Shown here piece by piece: positions 54,001 to 61,372 of a stretch of DNA of 64,000 bases. A program made the translations under genes and the position numbers. Origin of the DNA: PZPK01 sp965230795 (GTDB lineage: Bacteria; Pseudomonadota; Gammaproteobacteria; Pseudomonadales; Oleiphilaceae); the NCBI GenBank assembly GCA_965230795.1, contig OZ246020.1:1984001-2048000 (forward strand). Reading direction: 5' to 3'. The notes under the pieces were generated by a model that did not search any database, was not told the origin of the DNA, and worked only from the letters and a program-made list of their open reading frames with translations. Numbering within the stretch: position 1 is the first letter of the stretch; every line of letters begins with the position of its first letter.

Positions 54001-57000
54001 GATAGCGATGCGGAAGGCCAGAGCCTGAGTGTCGTGGAAGTGGATGGTCAGCCTTTGGTAGACGGTAGTATCAGTCTGTCCGGTTCCAACGGCGGTACCT
54101 TCACTATCAATGCCGACGGTACGGTCAGCTTTGATGCCTCGGTGGATTTTGTGGATCTTCCGGGTGGGGATCAGGTCGTCACAACAGTGAACTACACCAT
54201 CAGTGATGGTGAAGGCGGAACTGCTGAAGCGACCCTGAGTGTCACGGTCGAAGGGCGGAATGATGCGCCAAACGCGTTAGCGGATGTGGCCAGTGGCGAC
54301 GAAGAAAGCACCCTGGTCATCGATGTGTTGGGCAATGATAGCGATGTGAACGGGGATACCCTGTCGGTCGTGTCAGCGAATGCCTCTAATGGTGTGGTCA
54401 GCATCAATGCCGACGGCACCTTGAGCTACACCCCGAATGCCAACTATCACGGTGACGATGTCATCAACTACACCATCAGCGATGGTGTCGACACGGCATC
54501 CAGCACAGTGACCGTGACCGTAAATCCCGTCAATGACGCCCCGGTTGCACAGGATGACAGCGTAGTGGCAAATGGTACTGGTCTGACACAGATTGATGTA
54601 CTGGGCAATGATAGTGATGTGGACGGTGATGCCCTGACAGTGATCAGTGCGACCGCCGGTACCGGAACGGTTTCGATCAACGCTGATGGCACCCTGACCT
54701 ATGAAGCGGCGGCACCGGATGCGGGTAGCGATACCATTACCTACGAGATCAGCGATGGAACGACGACCACGACCGCCATGGTGAACGTCAGCATTGACGA
54801 AAACGGGGTCGGGAACAATGCTCCGGATGCGAATGATGATTTGCTGGAAGCGGATGCAGGAACGGAAAGTTATGTAGCGAACGTGTTCTTTACCTATGAA
54901 GACGGCTTTGTGGACGAGAGAATTGTTGTCAACGATACGGATGCAGATGGTGACAGTCTGAGTGTGGTATCGGTCAATGGCGAAGCGCTGGTTAATGGCA
55001 CGGTGACGGTGACCGGATCAAACGGTGGGGAATTCACGGTACTGACGAATGGACGGGTGTATCTGGATGCGACGACCGGTTTTGAGTCTTTAGCGCCGGG
55101 AGAGACGACGGAGACCAGCGTCAGTTACACGATTACCGACGGCAATGGTGGGTATGATACGGCGAATGTCATTGTGACCGTACGAGGTCCGTTTGAAGAT
55201 ATTGCTGCAGAAGATGATGCTTACACGGTCTCGGAAGATCAGGGCGTATTGAGTCTCGATCTTTTAGCCAATGACACTGATGCGGTCAATGGTGAAGCCG
55301 TGACGGTGAGTGCAGTGGATGGCAATGCCTCAGGTGTTGGGGTAGCGGTTGCCGGCAGTGCTGGCGGTGTATTTACCATCAACGCGAATGGCAGCGCGAG
55401 CTTTGATACCAACGGTGACTTTGCCTATCTGACTGATGGTGAGAGTGCTGTCAGTTCAGTGACCTATACCATCGAAGATGCAGACGGCGTCACGGCGACA
55501 GCCACAGTGAATGTGACCATAAATGGCAGCAACGATGCCCCGGAAGCCGCGGATGACAGTGCGCTGGTGATTTCGGGTAGCAATGAGGTATTGCCGACGA
55601 ATCTGTTGACGAATGATAGCGATGCGGAAGGCCAGAGCCTGAGTGTCGTGGAAGTGGATGGTCAGCCTTTGGTAGACGGTAGTATCAGTCTGTCCGGTTC
55701 CAACGGCGGTACCTTCACTATCAATGCCGACGGTACGGTCAGCTTTGATGCCTCGGTGGATTTTGTGGATCTTCCGGGTGGGGATCAGGTCGTCACAACA
55801 GTGAACTACACCATCAGTGATGGTGAAGGCGGAACTGCTGAAGCGACCCTGAGTGTCACGGTCGAAGGGCGGAATGATGCGCCAAACGCGTTAGCGGATG
55901 TGGCCAGTGGAGACGAAGACAGCACCCTGGTCATCGATGTGTTGGGCAATGATAGCGATGTGAACGGGGATACCCTGTCGGTCGTGTCAGCGAATGCCTC
56001 TAATGGTGTGGTCAGCATCAATGCCGACGGCACCTTGAGCTACACCCCGAATGCCAACTATCACGGTGACGATGTCATCAACTACACCATCAGCGATGGT
56101 GTCGACACGGCATCCAGCACAGTGACCGTGACCGTAAATCCCGTCAATGACGCCCCGGTTGCACAGGATGACAGCGTAGTGGCAAATGGTACTGGTCTGA
56201 CACAGATTGATGTACTGGGCAATGATAGTGATGTGGACGGTGATGCCCTGACAGTGATCAGTGCGACCGCCGGTACCGGAACGGTTTCGATCAACGCTGA
56301 TGGCACCCTGACCTATGAAGCGGCGGCACCGGATGCGGGTAGCGATACCATTACCTACGAGATCAGCGATGGAACGACGACCACGACCGCCATGGTGAAC
56401 GTCAGCATTGACGAAAACGGGGTCGGGAACAATGCTCCGGATGCGAATGATGATTTGCTGGAAGCGGATGCAGGAACGGAAAGTTATGTGGCCAACGTGT
56501 TCTTCACCTATGAAGACGGGTTTGTGGACGAGCGTATTGTTGTCAACGATACGGATGCAGATGGTGACAGTCTGAGTGTGGTATCGGTCAATGGCGAAGC
56601 GCTGGTTGATGGCACGGTGACGGTGACCGGATCAAACGGTGGGGAATTCACGGTACTGACGAATGGACGGGTGTATCTGGATGCGACGACCGGTTTTGAG
56701 TCTTTAGCGCCGGGAGAGACGACGGAGACCAGCGTCAGTTATACGATTACCGACGGCAATGGTGGGTATGATACGGCGAATGTCATTGTGACCGTTAACG
56801 GCGTCAACGACGCGCCGGGTGCAGTGGACGATACGGCTGTTGTGGCGGCGGATGATCAAATCACCCTAACTGTGCTCGATAATGATTCGGACGCTGATGG
56901 GGACTCGATCTCCATCACTTCCGTGGACAGCAGCTCGCTTGTTGGAACTCTGGTTGACAATGGTGACGGCACTTTAACCTATGACACCAATGGGCAATTT

Positions 57001-57198
57001 GATGGACTGTCAGATGGTGAAACCGTTGATGAATGGTTTGAGTACACCATAGCTGATGGCCAGGGAGGCATTGATACAGCCATGGTGCAATTGACCATCA
57101 CTGGTGGTGCGGATGTTGTCACGCAACAAACTTCCACTCCGGAGGATTTTCAGGATCCAATGGGTGATGATGCACCGATAGACAATGACTTCATGTAA
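48070..57198 (+). CDS. Giant acidic RTX/cadherin-like repeat adhesin (type I secreted)
   Basis: A 3042-aa protein with no Sec signal. Residues about 5-275 are RTX calcium-binding repeats of 18 aa (GGxGNDxx, SGSGDDT patterns), capped by a serralysin-type ending (DVALFSGNASDYQIV, FRFNDGD). Then 14 nearly identical 92-aa cadherin/VCBS-like units (VTIDVLANDSDLDGD, YTPNANFNGTDT, VNAVNDGPVAQDD; about 330-1615), one diverged unit, two copies of a 538-aa block with five further units each, a partial third copy and a short acidic tail (PMGDDAPIDNDFM). Such proteins are cell-surface or biofilm adhesins. Secretion by the downstream ABC/MFP pair is likely. Unusual: the RTX roll is at the N-terminus, whereas it is normally next to the C-terminal secretion signal. 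No LapA-type N-terminal retention domain is seen. Confidence 0.88.
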   Translation: MSEQTINGNQRSNIIISGASDDEINAGGGNDLVISGAGDDTINGGAGCDIIISGSGDDTLNGGSGNDILISGSGDDTVNGGSGNDILITGSGDDTVSGGSGADLIITEDGNDVVSGGGGNDNIDTGAGDDSASGGSGDDIISTGDGNDYAEGNGGNDTIITGSGDDTALGNGGHDVIITGSGNDTIEGNGGNDIILSGSGNDVVDGGAGHDVILAGSGHDQVEGGLGDDVILGGYGDDTISGDEGNDWIHAGADNDVVDGGTGSDYIDGGWGQDVALFSGNASDYQIVQISSCEYEVTHMATGDIDFVRNVEIFRFNDGDIDPSNPQINTPPTANNDVAINDEDTSVTIDVLANDSDLDGDSLTVTTATAANGSVTINADGTLDYTPNANFNGTDTISYSISDGNGGTATATVDVTVNAVNDGPVAQDDAISTDEDTAVTIDVLANDSDLDGDSLTVSSAIAANGSVTINADGTLEYTPNANFNGTDTISYAISDGNGGTATAEVTVTVNAVNDGPVAQDDSVSTDEDMVVTIDVLANDSDLDGDSLSVTSASAENGSVTINADGMLDYTPNANFNGTDTISYSISDGNGGTATATVDVTVNAVNDGPVAQDDAISTDEDTSVTIDVLANDSDLDGDTLSVTSASAANGSVTINADGTLDYTPNANFNGTDTVTYEIADGNGGTATAEVTVTVNAVNDGPVAQDDAITTDEDTVVTIDVLANDSDLDGDALSVTAASATNGSVTINADGTLDYTPNVNFNGTDTVTYEIADGNGGTATATVDVTVNAVNDGPVAQDDAISTDEDTSVTIDVLANDSDLDGDTLSVTSASAANGSVTINADGTLDYTPNANFNGTDTVTYEIADGNGGTATAEVTVTVNAVNDGPVAQDDSVSTNEDESVTIDVLANDSDLDGDALSVTAASATNGSVTINADGTLEYTPNANFNGSDTISYEISDGNGGTATAEVTVTVNAVNDGPVAQDDAVETNEDTAVTIDVLANDSDLDGDTLSVTSASAANGSVTINADGTLDYTPNANFNGTDTISYSISDGNGGTATAEVTVTVNAVNDGPVAQDDAVETNEDTAVTIDVLANDSDLDGDSLTVSSATAANGVVTINADGTLDYTPNANFNGTDTISYEISDGNGGTATAEVTVTVNAVNDGPVAQDDAVSTDEDMAVTIDVLANDSDLDGDSLTVSSATAANGVVTINADGTLDYTPNANFNGTDTVTYEIADGNGGTATAEVTVTVNAVNDGPVAQDDAISTDEDTAVTIDVLANDSDLDGDSLTVSSATAANGVVTINADGTLDYTPNANFNGTDTVTYEIADGNGGTATATVDVTVNAVNDGPVAQDDAVETNEDTAVTIDVLANDSDLDGDSLTVTTATAANGSVTINADGTLDYTPNTNFNGSDTISYEISDGNGGTATAEVTVTVNAVNDGPVAQDDSVSTDEDTSVTIDVLANDSDLDGDSLTVTTATAANGSVTINADGTLEYTPNANFNGTDTVTYEIADGNGGTATAEVTVTVNAVNDGPVAQDDAITTDEDTVVTIDVLANDSDLDGDNLSVTSASAENGSVTINADGTLDYTPNANFNGSDTISYAISDGQGGTSTASTIVDVIPVNDSPVVVGETSSTNQETPITIDVLSNDSDIEGDELYVQSATASNGDVVVNGDGTVIYTPDVGYFGSDTITYSVNDGNGGVTLGSVEVTVIEGLPNNAPVANDDLLEAEAGTESYVANVFFTYEDGFVDERIVVNDTDADGDSLSVVSVNGEALVNGTVTVTGSNGGEFTVLTNGRVYLDATTGFESLAPGETTETSVSYTITDGNGGYDTANVIVTVRGPFEDIAAEDDAYTVSEDQGVLSLDLLANDTDAVNGEAVTVSAVDGNASGVGVAVAGSAGGVFTINANGSASFDTNGDFAYLTDGESAVSSVTYTIEDADGVTATATVNVTINGSNDAPEAADDSALVISGSNEVLPTNLLTNDSDAEGQSLSVVEVDGQPLVDGSISLSGSNGGTFTINADGTVSFDASVDFVDLPGGDQVVTTVNYTISDGEGGTAEATLSVTVEGRNDAPNALADVASGDEESTLVIDVLGNDSDVNGDTLSVVSANASNGVVSINADGTLSYTPNANYHGDDVINYTISDGVDTASSTVTVTVNPVNDAPVAQDDSVVANGTGLTQIDVLGNDSDVDGDALTVISATAGTGTVSINADGTLTYEAAAPDAGSDTITYEISDGTTTTTAMVNVSIDENGVGNNAPDANDDLLEADAGTESYVANVFFTYEDGFVDERIVVNDTDADGDSLSVVSVNGEALVNGTVTVTGSNGGEFTVLTNGRVYLDATTGFESLAPGETTETSVSYTITDGNGGYDTANVIVTVRGPFEDIAAEDDAYTVSEDQGVLSLDLLANDTDAVNGEAVTVSAVDGNASGVGVAVAGSAGGVFTINANGSASFDTNGDFAYLTDGESAVSSVTYTIEDADGVTATATVNVTINGSNDAPEAADDSALVISGSNEVLPTNLLTNDSDAEGQSLSVVEVDGQPLVDGSISLSGSNGGTFTINADGTVSFDASVDFVDLPGGDQVVTTVNYTISDGEGGTAEATLSVTVEGRNDAPNALADVASGDEDSTLVIDVLGNDSDVNGDTLSVVSANASNGVVSINADGTLSYTPNANYHGDDVINYTISDGVDTASSTVTVTVNPVNDAPVAQDDSVVANGTGLTQIDVLGNDSDVDGDALTVISATAGTGTVSINADGTLTYEAAAPDAGSDTITYEISDGTTTTTAMVNVSIDENGVGNNAPDANDDLLEADAGTESYVANVFFTYEDGFVDERIVVNDTDADGDSLSVVSVNGEALVDGTVTVTGSNGGEFTVLTNGRVYLDATTGFESLAPGETTETSVSYTITDGNGGYDTANVIVTVNGVNDAPGAVDDTAVVAADDQITLTVLDNDSDADGDSISITSVDSSSLVGTLVDNGDGTLTYDTNGQFDGLSDGETVDEWFEYTIADGQGGIDTAMVQLTITGGADVVTQQTSTPEDFQDPMGDDAPIDNDFM
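49060..52920 (+). repeat. 14 tandem 276-bp cadherin-like units
   Basis: Period of 276 bp (92 codons), for example GTCACCATCGATGTGCTGG at 49108 and 49384. Blocks of two units are themselves duplicated (49906 region equals 50458 region, offset 552). The near-identity at nucleotide level indicates recent expansion and homogenisation. Confidence 0.9.
53212..56439 (+). repeat. Two tandem copies of a 1614-bp block, plus a partial third
   Basis: Copies at 53212-54825 and 54826-56439 are almost identical over 1614 bp (538 codons); scattered differences lie near the left end and near 54300/55915. A partial third copy follows at 56440 to about 56795. The frame is kept. Confidence 0.92.
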
Positions 57199-57235
57199 TA
57201 CATGGCTCCATCATTGAAAAGGTTTGATCAGGGCG

Positions 57236-59017
57236 ATGAGTAGTAGCCAACCTAGTAAGACGGGCCCGCAACCCAATGTTGTTGACGACGCATTGGCAAG
57301 GGTCAGGGCGTCGATGGCAGTAGTGTTTGGCTTTAGTTTTCTGGTCAATCTGCTGCTACTGACTTCGCCGCTGTTCATGCTTCAGGTGTATGATCGCGTT
57401 TTGCTCTCCAGAAGTGAGTCCACGCTTCTGGGGCTGGTGGCAGTTGCCCTGTTTCTGTTAGGGATACTATTGGTCATGGAAGTGGTGAGGCATTACCTGC
57501 TCAACCGGATAAGTGCCCGCTTTGATGCCGAGCTTTCAGGAACCGTTCTGGCAGAAGTGTTGCGTCGCGGGGATAGCTCCAAACCGATTCAGGATATGAA
57601 TACGGTGAGAAGCTTTATTGGTTCTCCCTTTATCCTCGCACTCAATGATATTCCCTGGTTGCCCATTTATCTGGGGATCGTTTATTTCCTGCACCCATTG
57701 CTCGGTCATCTCGGTCTGGTCGGGGCTGTCATTCTGTTTTCGTTGGCTGTGTTAAATGACCGTTTGACACGGGACGCGTCGCGCAAGTCAAGCGAAGCCT
57801 TTGGTGCGGGCAGTGCCTTTTTGGAGCATAGCAACCGGAATCATGACGCCAGTGTCGGCATGGGTATGTTACCCAGTCTATTAGCGGTCTGGCGCCAATA
57901 CCAGAATGCCGGGTTGGGATTCCTCGGGCGAGCAGCTGACCGCAATGCGATTGTGGCGTCGATGGCAAAGGTGTTTCGTCAACTGATTCAGGTTTCAGTG
58001 CTCGCAGTGGGTGGCTATCTCGCAATACAGGATGTTACAACCGCGGGTGTCATGATAGCGGCTTCCATTATTGTTGGCCGTGCCTTGTCGCCCATTGAAC
58101 AATCCATTCAGGGATGGCGAGCCATGACTCGAGCCAAAGAGGCGAAATCGGATCTTGTCGCTTTCATGTCTGAGCATGAAGCACTCAGTACCGGGGTCTC
58201 ATTGCCTAGGCCAACAGGGAGAATCACCTTCAATAACGTCCTCGCGTTTGCAAACGGTATTTCAGCGCCTGCGAAAAATGCTGCGCCGGTTATCAAACAG
58301 ATCAGCTTTGATTTGGCTCCGGGTACTGCACTCGGGATTACCGGCCCAAGTGGATCCGGGAAGAGTACGCTGGCACGCTTGATGTTGGGTGTGTTCAAGC
58401 CCCTTAGTGGTACGGTTCGTATAGATGGCGCCGAGCTAACCAAAGCGGTACAGGCCCAGTTTTCTCCATATTTTGGGTTTTTGCCCCAAGACGTAGAGTT
58501 GTTCGATGGCTCTGTTGCTGACAACATTGCGCGATTCAGTGGTACAGATTCCGAGAGCGTTATTAGCGCGGCGAAAATAGCGGGTGCCCACGAATTGATC
58601 CTTAAATTACCTGAAGGCTATGACACATTGATTGGACCTAATGGTGTGACCTTGTCAGGTGGTCAAAAGCAACGTATCGGTCTGGCGCGAGCGGTGTATG
58701 GTCAACCCTGTCTGGTGATTCTGGATGAGCCGACGTCCAATCTCGACAATGAAGGTCGACTGGCCTTGCTGGCGGCCATCAAGATCCTGAAATCACAGGG
58801 CTGTACTGTAGTGTTGATCGCGCATCAACCAGGGCTGTTTGAAAGTATGGACCAGCTGGCCTTGCTGGCCGATGGACAGTTTCAGGAATATGGAGCAGTC
58901 AATGAGGTGATGAAGGTTCTGCAGCCCAAACGCGTTGCTACAAAAGGACCGTTTGCCGTCAAGTCTACCGGTCGGGTAAGTATCAAATCTGCTTCCGGCT
59001 CCGGGGAGGCTGGCTGA
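57236..59017 (+). CDS. Type I secretion system permease/ATPase (PrtD/HlyB-type ABC transporter)
   Basis: A 593-aa ABC half-transporter: membrane domain with about six segments (VFGFSFLVNLLLLTSPLFMLQ onward), then a nucleotide-binding domain with Walker A GPSGSGKST (near 368), signature LSGGQKQR (near 472), Walker B LVILDEPTSNLD (near 495) and the H-loop His in LIAHQ. It has no N-terminal C39 peptidase or C39-like domain, so it is PrtD-like. It lies 38 bp after the adhesin gene and ends in a 1-bp overlap with the fusion-protein gene. Start ATG 57236; a TTG 12 bp upstream is possible. Confidence 0.93.
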   Translation: MSSSQPSKTGPQPNVVDDALARVRASMAVVFGFSFLVNLLLLTSPLFMLQVYDRVLLSRSESTLLGLVAVALFLLGILLVMEVVRHYLLNRISARFDAELSGTVLAEVLRRGDSSKPIQDMNTVRSFIGSPFILALNDIPWLPIYLGIVYFLHPLLGHLGLVGAVILFSLAVLNDRLTRDASRKSSEAFGAGSAFLEHSNRNHDASVGMGMLPSLLAVWRQYQNAGLGFLGRAADRNAIVASMAKVFRQLIQVSVLAVGGYLAIQDVTTAGVMIAASIIVGRALSPIEQSIQGWRAMTRAKEAKSDLVAFMSEHEALSTGVSLPRPTGRITFNNVLAFANGISAPAKNAAPVIKQISFDLAPGTALGITGPSGSGKSTLARLMLGVFKPLSGTVRIDGAELTKAVQAQFSPYFGFLPQDVELFDGSVADNIARFSGTDSESVISAAKIAGAHELILKLPEGYDTLIGPNGVTLSGGQKQRIGLARAVYGQPCLVILDEPTSNLDNEGRLALLAAIKILKSQGCTVVLIAHQPGLFESMDQLALLADGQFQEYGAVNEVMKVLQPKRVATKGPFAVKSTGRVSIKSASGSGEAG

Positions 59018-60324
59018 TGTTTATAGAGGCTCCGGCTCCTCAAACCAAACTGAGAATGCCCGTAATTGTGGGCCTTGGTTTTTTTGTCTTCGGTTTTCTG
59101 GGGTTTCTGATCTGGTCACTGGTAACACCGCTGGACAGTGCAGTGGTATCAGATGGCATTGTCAAAGTGGGTTCAGAGAAGAAACAGGTTCAGCATCTCG
59201 AGGGAGGTATCGTCAAGACGCTCGCTGTACAGGAAGGCGATTATGTAGCAGCTGGCCAGGTTTTACTCACCCTCGACGAAACCTTTGCCGGGTCTGAATT
59301 TGGTGTTTTGAGTAATCAACTACAGGAGCTTCGAATTAGAGAGGCCCTTCTCAGTGCACAGCGTGACGAAGACAGTGCGTTGGATGTAAAGCGTTTGAGC
59401 CTTGATGCGGGCGGCAACGAGTGGTTGCTGTCGCAAGTTGATTCGGCGGAACAACTGTTTCAATTGAGCCGCAGTGCCTTGATGAATCAGCTTTCCACAC
59501 TTGATTCACAAATTGAGCAGTTGCGTAGCCGTATACAGGGATATGGTCGGGAAATTGCGGCAAAACAGGAACAGCTGAGTTATATCGAAGAAGAACTCTC
59601 GGCCTGGGATGACCTGATTAAGAGACAATATGCCAATAAACTCCGATTTCTTGAACTCAAACGTGAATTGTCCGAAACCAAAGCTGACATTGCCAAGCTG
59701 GAATCCCAGCAAACAGACAGTATTGCCCGTATTGAAGAAATACAGTTTGAACGCGAAAACATTCGTCAGAGTTTTCGGGAAACGGCCGCCAATGAACTCG
59801 CGGAGGTGCAACTGAAAATAAAGGATATTAGCAAACGCATTCGTTCAGCAGAGAACGTTCTTGGACGTGTTGATATTCGCGCCCCGGTATCCGGCAGGGT
59901 CGTAGGTCTTTCGATTTACACTATTGGTGCTGTTATCAAACCTGGTGAGACCATTATGGAAATTGTGCCGGAAAAAGACGAATTGGTAATCGGCGCCAAG
60001 ATACGTCCTCTCGATATTGATAAGGTTCTGGTGAACATGCCTGCCAGAATAAGAATTGCGTCATATAAACAGCATGAATTTCCCGAATTTGACGGTCAAG
60101 TGGAGTCGGTTTCTGCAGATGTGTTTGAAGACCCCAGTACGCGGGAACATTACTACACCGCAAAGATCCGTATTCACCAAGGTGCTTTGACCGAGGCATG
60201 GCTGGCCAAACTGAATCCCGGCATGCCTGCCAATGTCATGATAGTGACGGGAGAGTCCACCCCTGCCCAATATTTGATGGAACCATTGATGAATGCGTTC
60301 AGGACGGCCTGGCGAGACAGTTAA
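59017..60324 (+). CDS. Type I secretion membrane fusion protein (HlyD/PrtE family)
   Basis: A 435-aa periplasmic adaptor: one N-terminal membrane segment (about 17-40), biotinyl-lipoyl-like half (KKQVQHLEGGIVKTLAVQEGDYV), a long coiled-coil hairpin (about 90-265), the second half (VDIRAPVSGRVVGLSIYTIGAVI) and a beta-barrel domain with GMPANVMI near the end. It would connect the ABC transporter to an outer-membrane TolC-like channel encoded elsewhere. Confidence 0.93.
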   Translation: MFIEAPAPQTKLRMPVIVGLGFFVFGFLGFLIWSLVTPLDSAVVSDGIVKVGSEKKQVQHLEGGIVKTLAVQEGDYVAAGQVLLTLDETFAGSEFGVLSNQLQELRIREALLSAQRDEDSALDVKRLSLDAGGNEWLLSQVDSAEQLFQLSRSALMNQLSTLDSQIEQLRSRIQGYGREIAAKQEQLSYIEEELSAWDDLIKRQYANKLRFLELKRELSETKADIAKLESQQTDSIARIEEIQFERENIRQSFRETAANELAEVQLKIKDISKRIRSAENVLGRVDIRAPVSGRVVGLSIYTIGAVIKPGETIMEIVPEKDELVIGAKIRPLDIDKVLVNMPARIRIASYKQHEFPEFDGQVESVSADVFEDPSTREHYYTAKIRIHQGALTEAWLAKLNPGMPANVMIVTGESTPAQYLMEPLMNAFRTAWRDS

Positions 60325-60353
60325 GTATTTGTTTTTCAGGTCAGTCCAGATTG

Positions 60354-61157
60354 TTAATCTTCGCTTTCCAGTGCTTGAGATATCCGCTGTCTGGCGACTG
60401 TCGCGGCAACTTTTCTACAAGTAGAGTAGGTAAGTGGCTCAAGATAGCTGAGGTGCGCCTGGACTTTTTTCTGGGCGAGCATGCGAACCAGAGTGTCGAT
60501 AACCGTGTCATCATCAATAAAACTGACTTCAGGCAGATACTTGCCGGTATCATCAGTATAACGCAGTGCGATTGGCTGGATGGGGCATCCCGCACGTACT
60601 GCGGCTTCGAACAGCATTGGGTAGAAGTGCAGCACATCCTGACCGTCTGAAGTGGTTCCCTCGGGGAAAACCAGTACGTCATTGCCGGCATTCATGTAGT
60701 CCGACAAAGCAGGTAAAGAGCGGTAAACCGAAAATTTGTTGTGTCGTTCAATAAATACGGTGTTGAACTGTCGACCGATGCCACCAATGATGGGCCAGGA
60801 CTTCACTTCCTGCTTGGCAATAAACGAAAAGCGATCCACTGCTGATAATGCGACTGCATCCACCCAGCTGATATGGTTGGCGACAAAAAGACAGCCTCTG
60901 TCGGGAACACGCGCTCCACACACCTTGATGTCCATATTCAGCATGTCCACAAATTCATTGATCCAACGCTGATAGTAGGGCATCTCCAGAAGGTGTTTTC
61001 CCGCTTGACCACTCAGGTGGTTGAACGCCCCGGACAGGGGAGAACGAAGACCGCCTTTCACCAAATGTCGCGCGATACGACTTAACTTCATGCTGGTCTG
61101 GAAAGACGATTTGGCAGGGATAATACGATTTTGGGGAAGGGCCAGGGCTGATCGCAT
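60354..61157 (-). CDS. Lysophospholipid acyltransferase (PlsC-type)
   Basis: A 267-aa 1-acyl-glycerol-3-phosphate acyltransferase-like protein. Motifs: block I NHISWVD (His and Asp catalytic pair), block II FIERHNK, block III FPEGTTSDG, block IV PIQPIALRY. It acylates lysophosphatidate or a related lipid at the inner membrane. ATG 61157 is preceded by GAGG five bases upstream; a GTG at 61193 is less well supported. Convergent with the secretion operon. Confidence 0.9.
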   Translation of the reverse strand: MRSALALPQNRIIPAKSSFQTSMKLSRIARHLVKGGLRSPLSGAFNHLSGQAGKHLLEMPYYQRWINEFVDMLNMDIKVCGARVPDRGCLFVANHISWVDAVALSAVDRFSFIAKQEVKSWPIIGGIGRQFNTVFIERHNKFSVYRSLPALSDYMNAGNDVLVFPEGTTSDGQDVLHFYPMLFEAAVRAGCPIQPIALRYTDDTGKYLPEVSFIDDDTVIDTLVRMLAQKKVQAHLSYLEPLTYSTCRKVAATVARQRISQALESED

Positions 61158-61372
61158 ACTCACCTCAGTCGGTGTCTGAATAAGGTCAGACACTAATCCG
61201 CTAATATGTCAGTCATGTGAAAGTGGCGGATGCCCGGTTACATTTTTAAACCAAACTGCCATCTACTCGTCATATTGCTCACCCAGAATCTCGCGTCTTC
61301 ATAAACAGCCTGTTGTCGGGTTTTATGCAAAGCTTTTTCGCGTAGGCGTCTGCATTGGAGTGAGAGATAACA

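Noticed and set aside
49263..56306. Many minus-strand open frames of 75-139 codons inside the adhesin gene
   Set aside because: They repeat with the 276-bp and 1614-bp periods and are Ser/Thr/Ala/Pro-rich mirror readings of the coding strand; no ribosome-binding sites or domains.
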